Shown piece by piece: positions 15,498 to 20,884 of a DNA stretch of 37,961 nt. How positions within the stretch are numbered: position 1 is the first letter of the stretch; every line of letters begins with the position of its first letter. A program made the position numbers and the translations under genes. The notes beneath the pieces are model-generated. The model had not been told where the DNA came from and did not search any database. It was given only the letters and a program-made list of their open reading frames with translations. Origin of the DNA: Devosiaceae bacterium (GTDB lineage: Bacteria; Pseudomonadota; Alphaproteobacteria; Rhizobiales; Devosiaceae); the NCBI GenBank assembly GCA_021648375.1, contig JAKISW010000026.1, forward strand, positions 1 through 37,961, given 5' to 3'.

Positions 15498-16352
15498 TTG
15501 CGCGAAATTTATGTGAATGGGCAATACTTAAGCGAAGAAAATGCCAAGGTTTCGGTTTTCGACCGGGGGTTTTTGTTCGCCGATGGCATTTATGAAGTTA
15601 CATCTGTTCTTGATGGCCGTCTGATTGATTTTGACGGCCATTTTGAGCGGTTAGAGCGCTCTATGGCGGCCATCGAAATGAAGCTGGATATCAAAAAAGA
15701 GGCTTTGCTTGAAATGCATCGCCAGCTTTTGGTGCGCAATTCATTGAATGAAGGATTGATATACCTACAGGTAACACGGGGTGCAGCGGAGAGGGATTTT
15801 GCTTTTCCTCCCGTTAATACCAAAAAAACCATCGTTGCTTTTACTCAGGAAAAATCCCTGATTAAATCAAAGGATGCAAAACGCGGCTTAAAAATAATTA
15901 CCCTTGAGGATATGCGCTGGGGGATGTGTGATGTTAAAACCGTGCAATTGCTTTATCCATCTTTGGCTAAAATGCAGGCCAAAAGCCAAGGTGCAGATGA
16001 TGCATGGCTCATGCGCGACGGTTTGATTACCGAGGGCACTTCAAATAATGCTTATATCGTAACCAATGAGGGGGTAATCGTTACCCGTGATCTATCACCG
16101 CAAATTTTAAGTGGAATTACCCGCAAAGCGGTTTTGCAATGCGCAAAAGATCTGCAAATAAAAATTGAAGAACGCGCCTTTACCCCTGAAGAAGCAGCCA
16201 ACGCCAAAGAGGCTTTTGTTACTTCTGCCACCACATTTGTTATGCCGGTGATAGAAATTGACGGCAAGGCAATCGGAAAAGGTGAGCCGGGGCCAATTGC
16301 AAAAAAATTACGCGAAATATATATCGAAGAGAGCTTAAAAAGCGCGATTTAG
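15498..16352 (+). CDS. dat: D-amino-acid transaminase (PLP class IV)
   Basis: The 284-aa product belongs to fold-type IV aminotransferases. It has VFDRGFLFADGIYEV near the N-terminus, the PLP-binding lysine in WGMCDVKTVQLLYPSLAK (Lys147), the glutamate/phosphate region EGTSNNAYIV, and the C-terminal SATTFVMPVIEIDG. The IYVNGQYL start and RGAAERDFAFP segment favour D-alanine transaminase over branched-chain IlvE or PabC. The reaction exchanges the amino group between D-alanine or other D-amino acids and 2-oxoglutarate, supplying D-glutamate or degrading D-amino acids. The start is TTG 15498 with GGGAG upstream. It lies about 90 bases after the helicase gene in the same direction, so co-transcription is possible. 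Confidence 0.88.
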   Translation: MREIYVNGQYLSEENAKVSVFDRGFLFADGIYEVTSVLDGRLIDFDGHFERLERSMAAIEMKLDIKKEALLEMHRQLLVRNSLNEGLIYLQVTRGAAERDFAFPPVNTKKTIVAFTQEKSLIKSKDAKRGLKIITLEDMRWGMCDVKTVQLLYPSLAKMQAKSQGADDAWLMRDGLITEGTSNNAYIVTNEGVIVTRDLSPQILSGITRKAVLQCAKDLQIKIEERAFTPEEAANAKEAFVTSATTFVMPVIEIDGKAIGKGEPGPIAKKLREIYIEESLKSAI

Positions 16353-16377
16353 GGGCTGGGTCCAGCCTATTAGAACC

Positions 16378-16701
16378 TCAAGCGCTCTGCGCATATGGGC
16401 AGTTTTTTATGTCCGCTAAAACATCTGACCATTCTTCATGCCGCTCAAACTGCTCGTAAACATAGGCGCACATGGGAACGATTTTATCGTGATTTATCCG
16501 GGCTTGCCTGATGGCAAATTCAAGTAGTTTCATGGCAATGCCCTGTCCGCGAGATTGCTCTGGAACATGGGTATGGTCAATGGCGATTTTGCAAACGCCC
16601 AGTCGGGAATAGGTCATTTTGGCGATATGTCCTGATCCCAGATCAATGACATAACGTCCTGAGGTTTTATTTCTTTCGTGGCGAACTGTCAGTTCGTTCA
16701 T
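16378..16701 (-). CDS. Small GNAT N-acetyltransferase (YjdJ/NATD1-type)
   Basis: The 107-aa product is the compact GNAT form (PF14542). It has GHIAKMTYSRLGVCKIAIDH then THVPEQSRGQGIAMKLLEFA, where QSRGQG is the acetyl-CoA pyrophosphate loop (motif A) at about residues 49-54, followed by the C-terminal CAYVYEQFERHEEW segment. Members of this group are about 90-110 residues, so the protein is full length. It stands convergent to the transaminase gene, only 25 bases away. Its substrate is unknown, and relatives are annotated mainly by fold. An inverted repeat at 16726-16765 lies just upstream. Confidence 0.82.
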   Translation of the reverse strand: MNELTVRHERNKTSGRYVIDLGSGHIAKMTYSRLGVCKIAIDHTHVPEQSRGQGIAMKLLEFAIRQARINHDKIVPMCAYVYEQFERHEEWSDVLADIKNCPYAQSA

Positions 16702-16725
16702 TGCTTGCGGCTCCGGCGATTTTTG

Positions 16726-16765
16726 CCGGTTTCAACGCTGCGATTTTTGGGCGGCCTGAAACCGG
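16726..16765. repeat. Long-spaced inverted repeat upstream of the GNAT gene
   Basis: CCGGTTTCA at 16726-16734 is exactly repeated in inverse as TGAAACCGG at 16757-16765, with 22 bases between. It lies 25 bases upstream of the GNAT start. It could be a bipartite operator or the foot of an RNA hairpin; no U-run follows. Confidence 0.45.
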
Positions 16766-16887
16766 ATTCGATGTAAAAGCTCACACAATTGTTGAGTTTT
16801 GCATCTGATCACATGAGCGTTACAAGAAAGATATGAGGTCACAAATCACTTAAATGTTATCGGGCGAATATGTCACAGGTGGTTAGG

Positions 16888-17742
16888 TCATGACTTGGAA
16901 TAGTTCACCAATAGCTGATTTTGCTCGCCAAGGCCTTCAACACCAAGTCGCATTCTCTGACCGGATTTCAGGAATACAGGGTCAGGCTTGATGCCCATAC
17001 CAACTCCCGGAGGGGTGCCGGTGGTAATAATATCGCCCGGTTGCAGGCTCATAAATCCTGAAAGATAATGCACCAGATGGGCAACTCCAAACGCCATGGT
17101 GGCGGTGGTGCCGTTCTGATATCTCTTGCCATCAACCTCCAGCCATAATTTAAGATTTTGCGGTTCTGCAATCTCGTCTTTGGTGACCATATAGGGGCCG
17201 ATGGGGCCAAAAGTGTCGGCAGATTTACCCTTTACCCATTGCCCGGCTTGCTCAAGCTGAAATTTTCGCTCAGAAATATCATTGATAACGCAATAGCCCG
17301 CCACGTGATCCATGGCATTTGCCTTGTCCACATATCTGGCCTCTTTGCCAATGATTATGCCCAGCTCTACTTCCCAATCAGTTTTGGTGGAGTTGGGGGG
17401 AATGATAATGTCATCATTGGCACCACAAATACAGCTGGTGGCCTTCATGAAAACCACAGGTTCTGGCGGCAAGTCCATGCCCATTTCCTCGGCATGGTCA
17501 GTATAATTTAGGCCAATGCAGATGAATTTGCCCACATTGCCCACACATGGGGCGATGCGGGTTGCAGGGTCAATTTCAGGAAGTGCGCTCAAGTCGAGGG
17601 CCGCGATTTTTTTCAAACTATCCCTTGAGAGAGTATCGCCGGCAATATCGCCAATAATGGACGATAAATCTCTTATTATACCATTTTCATCCAGGATTGC
17701 CGGAACTATTGCTCCCTCGTTCCCCATACGCATCAGCTTCAT
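16888..17742 (-). CDS. Fumarylacetoacetate hydrolase (FAH) family protein
   Basis: The 284-aa product has a short N-terminal domain and then the FAH catalytic fold from about residue 72 (KFICIGLNYTDHAEEMG). Metal ligands are visible: Glu124 and Glu126 in DWEVELGIIIG and Asp155 in CVINDISERK. The lysine of GQWVKGKSADTFGPIGP and the C-terminal PGDIITTGTPPGVGMG are also family signatures. Members hydrolyse or isomerise C-C bonds of 2,4-dioxo acids: fumarylpyruvate hydrolase, ureidoglycolate lyase, 2-hydroxyhepta-2,4-dienedioate isomerase, and 2,4-didehydro-3-deoxy-L-rhamnonate hydrolase. The neighbours do not distinguish among these. It is transcribed alone. Confidence 0.88.
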   Translation of the reverse strand: MKLMRMGNEGAIVPAILDENGIIRDLSSIIGDIAGDTLSRDSLKKIAALDLSALPEIDPATRIAPCVGNVGKFICIGLNYTDHAEEMGMDLPPEPVVFMKATSCICGANDDIIIPPNSTKTDWEVELGIIIGKEARYVDKANAMDHVAGYCVINDISERKFQLEQAGQWVKGKSADTFGPIGPYMVTKDEIAEPQNLKLWLEVDGKRYQNGTTATMAFGVAHLVHYLSGFMSLQPGDIITTGTPPGVGMGIKPDPVFLKSGQRMRLGVEGLGEQNQLLVNYSKS

Positions 17743-17820
17743 TTAATTGTTTCCCTTTTTGTTGAAGCTGTTCTTACAGCCTGATCAGGGGCAGGAAAAG
17801 GGAAAAATCAAACTCTGAAA

Positions 17821-18267
17821 TTAAGCCGTTAAAAAATCTGCAAGTTTGTCGAGTGCGCCAATCCAGGCCGGGGTAACAAATTGCGCGGTCTGCTCGGAAA
17901 CACCCTCATGGGTTAAAACTACAAGAGTATTGTTGCCCTGTTTGATAAACTCAATTCTTATGGTCATGTTTTGCCCCTGACCGGGACCCGAAGATTGATA
18001 GGCAAAAACATTTGGCGGATCATATTCGACAATCGTGCCCTCGCTGGAATGGGTTTTGCCGCCTTCAAAAGTCATTTCATGGCCGTAAATGCCGCCCATT
18101 TTTGCTTCAATATTAGATTTAACGCCGATGGTTCCGTTGGGACCATACCATTGGTCCATTTTCTCAGCGTTCATCCATGCATTAAAAACATCGGCCTGGG
18201 GGGCGTTATAAAGTCTTTTGACGGTTAAAACATCATTCTCAAATTTTGATTCAGTGAGTTCGCTCAT
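17821..18267 (-). CDS. SRPBCC / AHSA1-domain protein
   Basis: The 148-aa product is a single START-like beta-alpha-beta domain of the AHSA1 type: VKRLYNAPQADVFNAWMNAE then KMDQWYGPNG, ending LTHEGVSEQT and WIGALDKLADFL. It has AAGGAAG ahead of ATG 18267. It lies 33 bases downstream of an ArsR-family regulator on the same strand. The ArsR-SRPBCC pair is very common in bacteria; the AHSA1-like partner is thought to bind a small hydrophobic molecule, but its role is not settled. Confidence 0.88.
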   Translation of the reverse strand: MSELTESKFENDVLTVKRLYNAPQADVFNAWMNAEKMDQWYGPNGTIGVKSNIEAKMGGIYGHEMTFEGGKTHSSEGTIVEYDPPNVFAYQSSGPGQGQNMTIRIEFIKQGNNTLVVLTHEGVSEQTAQFVTPAWIGALDKLADFLTA

Positions 18268-18300
18268 AAAAACTTCCTTTTTATCTAATATTTATTCGCA

Positions 18301-18639
18301 TCAGTTTTTTGGATTGTGAAGATTGTGCTGTTTTAAATAGGCATCAACCGCGTCAAACCTGGTTTCCCAATGGCTTGTATAAAAGGCAATCCACTCACTT
18401 GCCTGTTTGGCCGGGGCGGGGGCAATAGAAATTATGTGTTCGCGCCCCTTGCGGGTTCTTTCAATAAGCCCGGCCTTTTCCAATACACGCATATGTTTGG
18501 AAATTGCCGGCTGTGAGATATTAAAAGGGGAAGCAAGAGTAGAGATGTTTGTTTCCCCTTTTGATAATCTGGCCAGCATTGCGCGACGGGTCGGGTCGGC
18601 AAGGGCATTAAAAACAAGATCAAGATTTTGTTGATTCAT
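18301..18639 (-). CDS. ArsR/SmtB-family transcriptional regulator
   Basis: The 112-aa winged-helix protein starts MNQQNLDLVFNALADPTRRA and has the recognition helix in TLASPFNISQPAISKHMRVL followed by EKAGLIERTRKGREHIISI. No CxC or histidine metal site is visible, fitting the SdpR-like, non-metal branch that accompanies AHSA1 proteins. The frame extends to ATG 18660. However, the best promoter (TTGACA at 18674-18679, -10-like TATAAC at 18649-18654, both on the minus strand) would place that ATG between the two promoter boxes. ATG 18639 is therefore preferred, giving a leaderless or nearly leaderless message. A perfect palindrome overlaps the -10 and the start. Confidence 0.87.
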   Translation of the reverse strand: MNQQNLDLVFNALADPTRRAMLARLSKGETNISTLASPFNISQPAISKHMRVLEKAGLIERTRKGREHIISIAPAPAKQASEWIAFYTSHWETRFDAVDAYLKQHNLHNPKN

Positions 18640-18653
18640 AACCATGTGGTTAT
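18638..18653. promoter_or_regulatory. ArsR autoregulatory palindrome overlapping the -10 box and start codon
   Basis: ATAACCA-TG-TGGTTAT is a perfect inverted repeat with 7-base arms. It overlaps the predicted minus-strand -10 box (18649-18654) and the ATG at 18637-18639, so bound ArsR dimer would block RNA polymerase directly. Related half-sites, AATAACC and GGTTATT, occur again at 18707-18713 and 18722-18728 with a wider spacer. Confidence 0.65.
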
Positions 18654-18679
18654 AGATCATTGTTATAAAATTTTGTCAA
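18649..18679 (-). promoter_or_regulatory. Predicted sigma-70 promoter for arsR-SRPBCC
   Basis: On the minus strand TTGACA (18674-18679) is followed after 18-19 bases by CTATAA/TATAAC (18649-18655). The -35 box is a perfect match; the spacing is slightly long. Transcription would begin at or just before the ATG at 18639. Confidence 0.5.
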
Positions 18680-18838
18680 GTTGTGAGAAGGGTCTTGTAG
18701 CCATGGAATAACCTTCCGGGTGGTTATTCAGATGGATGAACACAGTCTGAACGTGTGTCTCAGGATCAGTTCAAACGTGCTCCAATAGAAAGGGGTCATC
18801 ATCAACGCGGATTTCCCGCTCACCCCAGGAGACGACAA

Positions 18839-19273
18839 ATGACACGCAAGACCCTTATCGCCACCGCAATCGTTGCAATGCTTTCTATTACTTCAGCTTC
18901 TGCCATGGACAACCAACTGGTCATTCAACAGTTTGGTTTTGGAAATGCCACCGGCGGCAGCCAGTTTGGTAACGGCAATACTATTGGCATGTATCAGGAC
19001 GGTGTATGGAACACCGCTGTAGCCAATCAGTTTGGCAACGGCAATGTTGCCGGCTCCGGTCAGCAGGGAATTAACAATTTCTCTGATACATTTCAGAATG
19101 GCAATTTCAATCAGGCAGGTGTTGCTCAATTTGGAACCAACAACAATTCAGTTCTTTCCCAGGATGGAAACGGCAACATTATCGCTGGTGTTCAAATTGG
19201 TGATGGTTGTTCGGCCAACGTCTCCCAGACCGGATCGGGCAATGTAACTGCTTTTGTTCAGGTTTGCCCATAA
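18839..19273 (+). CDS. Curlin repeat protein (curli fibre subunit, CsgA/CsgB-like)
   Basis: The 144-aa product has a signal peptide (MTRKTLIATAIVAMLSITSA, cleavage near SASA). It then runs as almost uninterrupted 11-residue units with the pattern xGxxNxxxxxQ, for example FGNGNTIGMYQ, FGNGNVAGSGQ and DGNGNIIAGVQ. Ten units can be counted in register, i.e. five 22-residue curlin repeats, ending in VCP. The inward-facing Gln/Asn ladders are the signature of the curli amyloid beta-solenoid. Unusually it has two cysteines (Cys124, Cys143). ATG 18839 is set by AGGAGA at 18827-18832; the frame is open further upstream but without signal-peptide logic. It is exported for extracellular fibre assembly. 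Confidence 0.92.
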   Translation: MTRKTLIATAIVAMLSITSASAMDNQLVIQQFGFGNATGGSQFGNGNTIGMYQDGVWNTAVANQFGNGNVAGSGQQGINNFSDTFQNGNFNQAGVAQFGTNNNSVLSQDGNGNIIAGVQIGDGCSANVSQTGSGNVTAFVQVCP

Positions 19274-19294
19274 TCATTTTTCACCAGACAGGCG

Positions 19295-19322
19295 GCCGGG
19301 AAAATCTCAAAGTTTTCCCGGC
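19295..19322 (+). terminator. Strong intercistronic hairpin between curlin and csgH
   Basis: GCCGGGAAAA (19295-19304) pairs perfectly with TTTTCCCGGC (19313-19322) around an 8-base loop. No U-run follows, so it is more likely a partial attenuator or 3'-end stabiliser that lets curlin mRNA outnumber csgH mRNA. Confidence 0.6.
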
Positions 19323-19352
19323 ACAATCAGGAAAAAAATAAGGAGAACACCG

Positions 19353-19823
19353 ATGTTAAGTAACCGCAAAATTCTTAGCGCTGGAGTGGTTTCACTGCTG
19401 GTGGGACTTGGTGCCGGCGGAGCTGCGATTGGCGCGGCAATGGACAACCAGAATGGAAGTCAAGCCTCGCAGCCAAATGCTGCCTCAAGCATTGAAAATG
19501 TTCTGGACGATCAGGTTGATTTCACCTCCGGCCCGGTACAGTGCGAAATTCGTACTTCGGCGCAAAATGGAGCGCTGGTGCTTGAAAGCATTGTGCATAC
19601 TTTAGAGCCAATAGATGGCATTTATCGACTAAAAGTTGCCAGTGTTGGCGGGGCTAACCGCTCCAACATTCAACAGGGGGGATATTTCTCCGCTGATGAG
19701 CACAAAGAAACCAATGTGGGCAAAATGATGCTTGGCAATCGGGGTGCTGTTTATGATGTTTCCCTTTCGCTGGAAGTGGATGGAAAAACCATTGGGTGCA
19801 ACGAGCGAATTGGTACTTCTTAG
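19353..19823 (+). CDS. csgH: CsgH-like curli assembly chaperone
   Basis: The 156-aa product has an N-terminal hydrophobic export segment (ILSAGVVSLLVGLGAGGAA) and a linker rich in Gln/Ser/Asn. A beta-rich domain of about 95 residues begins VQCEIRTSAQNGALVLESIV and ends VDGKTIGCNERIG. This matches CsgH, the alphaproteobacterial periplasmic protein that inhibits premature CsgA amyloid formation. The only two cysteines bracket the domain and could form a disulfide. AGGAGA at 19341-19346 sets ATG 19353. It lies between two curlin genes on the same strand. The csgEFG genes are not in this window, so the secretion apparatus must be encoded elsewhere. Confidence 0.85.
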   Translation: MLSNRKILSAGVVSLLVGLGAGGAAIGAAMDNQNGSQASQPNAASSIENVLDDQVDFTSGPVQCEIRTSAQNGALVLESIVHTLEPIDGIYRLKVASVGGANRSNIQQGGYFSADEHKETNVGKMMLGNRGAVYDVSLSLEVDGKTIGCNERIGTS

Positions 19824-19844
19824 TTCTGTCTCGCGGCTCGTATC

Positions 19845-19957
19845 GCTTTGCCAGTATAAAAGCTACTGGCAAAGCTGAGCCTGCGACGCGCGCCGCATAG
19901 GCGGCGGGCCGCTCTTCGCGGCCTGACTGCTTCAGTTTAAAAACTGAAACAGTCAGG
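19845..19957. repeat. Array of four consecutive stem-loops downstream of csgH
   Basis: Four perfect or near-perfect inverted repeats follow one another: GCTTTGCCAGTA/TACTGGCAAAGC (19845-19875, 12-bp stem); CGCCGC/GCGGCG (19891-19906); GGCCGC/GCGGCC (19907-19923); and a stem of 17 positions, 16 paired with one mismatch, at 19922-19957 (CCTGACTG-C-TTCAGTTT with its complement). Together they fill the space behind csgH almost without single-stranded gaps. They could be REP-type repeats, a structured 3' untranslated region or a small RNA. Confidence 0.75.
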
Positions 19958-19989
19958 AGACCACCCAAACAATATTTCCTTTAAAACGG

Positions 19990-20013
19990 CCTCGAATTAT
20001 CGAGGTCTTTTTT
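19990..20013 (+). terminator. Rho-independent terminator after csgH
   Basis: CCTCGA-ATTA-TCGAGG (19990-20005) is directly followed by TCTTTTTT (20006-20013). This is the expected end of the first curlin-csgH transcript, so the second curlin gene probably has its own promoter. Confidence 0.85.
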
Positions 20014-20169
20014 GTGTGAGCCTTATGTCCTCGATGACAAAAATTATATTAACTGAATATGAACGGGCTATTCCAATTCGGTTCAAGCGCATAAGTGCAA
20101 ATTGTCATTATCGAAACAGCAAACTCAAGATCATCTATTTTAGAGATCATTCATTCCAGGAGCAAAATA

Positions 20170-20628
20170 ATGACTTTAACAACAAAAACCCGCAAAACCC
20201 CTAAATTCATCAAATCCCTAATGGTTGGCATTGTTGCTGCTACCGTTGCGACAACGGCGATTGTGGCTCCTGCTATGGCTGGATCAAACAATATTGGCGG
20301 CTCGTTTTCAATAACCATCCTGCCCGGAAATAACACAGAAGAAGCTCAGGCTATGCGCGCCGGAATGGCCTTGTTTAACATTATCAATTCCTTGGAAAAT
20401 GGTGCTGCGGTTCGTCAAAACGGAAACAATAACAGCGCTGGTATGCAACAGAACGGAGCCGGTAATTTTGGCACCATCTGGCAGGAAGGTTCAGGAAACG
20501 CTGGAACCCTGCAACAGAATGGCAACGGTAATGCCTATGGTATTTATCAGTTTGGTGACAATACCAATGTTGATGTATCCCAGTTTGGCAACAACCAGAC
20601 CGGCGCAACTTTCATCTTCGGATTTTAA
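20170..20628 (+). CDS. Second curlin repeat protein
   Basis: The 152-aa product has a signal peptide (cleavage near APAMA, residue 37), then a roughly 40-residue non-repeat segment beginning GSNNIGGSFSITILPG. About six units of the 11-residue curlin pattern follow (NGNNNSAGMQQ, NGAGNFGTIWQ, EGSGNAGTLQQ, NGNGNAYGIYQ, FGDNTNVDVSQ), ending FGNNQTGATFIFGF. It has fewer repeats than the first curlin and a distinct leader region, so the pair could act as major and minor (nucleator) subunits, as CsgA and CsgB do; which is which cannot be told. CAGGAG at 20157-20162 sets ATG 20170. It has no cysteine. Confidence 0.9.
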   Translation: MTLTTKTRKTPKFIKSLMVGIVAATVATTAIVAPAMAGSNNIGGSFSITILPGNNTEEAQAMRAGMALFNIINSLENGAAVRQNGNNNSAGMQQNGAGNFGTIWQEGSGNAGTLQQNGNGNAYGIYQFGDNTNVDVSQFGNNQTGATFIFGF

Positions 20629-20703
20629 GCTCGAAGAGCTAACGCCACAGGCTCAAACCCTAAAAAACCAGAGGAATTTATCTTCGACAATTTCTCCCAG
20701 AAG

Positions 20704-20736
20704 AATCCCGCTCCGGTAAAACGGTGCGGGATTTTT
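20704..20736 (+). terminator. Rho-independent terminator after the second curlin gene
   Basis: AATCCCGC (20704-20711) pairs with GCGGGATT (20726-20733), with an inner CCG/CGG pairing in the loop, followed by a short T-run. It lies 75 bases downstream of the curlin stop and separates the curli locus from copA. Confidence 0.8.
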
Positions 20737-20884
20737 CAATTTGGGTATTGCGATAAGGAATAAGCATATCGGTAATGTGAATTGCGTTTTAAATCGAACT
20801 TGAGGAAAGAGAGTTTGAAAAAAAGATTGATCTGGTTCTAATATGATCAAAATTGCATGTGAAATATCATAGCAGGAGATAAAA

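Noticed and set aside
16354..16367. GGCTGG/CCAGCC inverted repeat between the transaminase and GNAT genes as a bidirectional terminator
   Set aside because: The central gap is too short for a stable hairpin loop without losing pairs, and no T-run follows on either strand.
17774..17792. CCTGATCAGG palindrome near the FAH gene start
   Set aside because: A 10-bp palindrome without spacer or partner is expected by chance and matches no known operator I recognise.
18755..18838. Upstream in-frame extension of the first curlin
   Set aside because: The extra 28 residues are charged and would bury the signal peptide; AGGAGA lies immediately before ATG 18839.
19254..19352. Upstream in-frame extension of csgH overlapping the curlin stop
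   Set aside because: It would run through the intercistronic hairpin and precede the export signal; AGGAGA at 19341-19346 supports ATG 19353.
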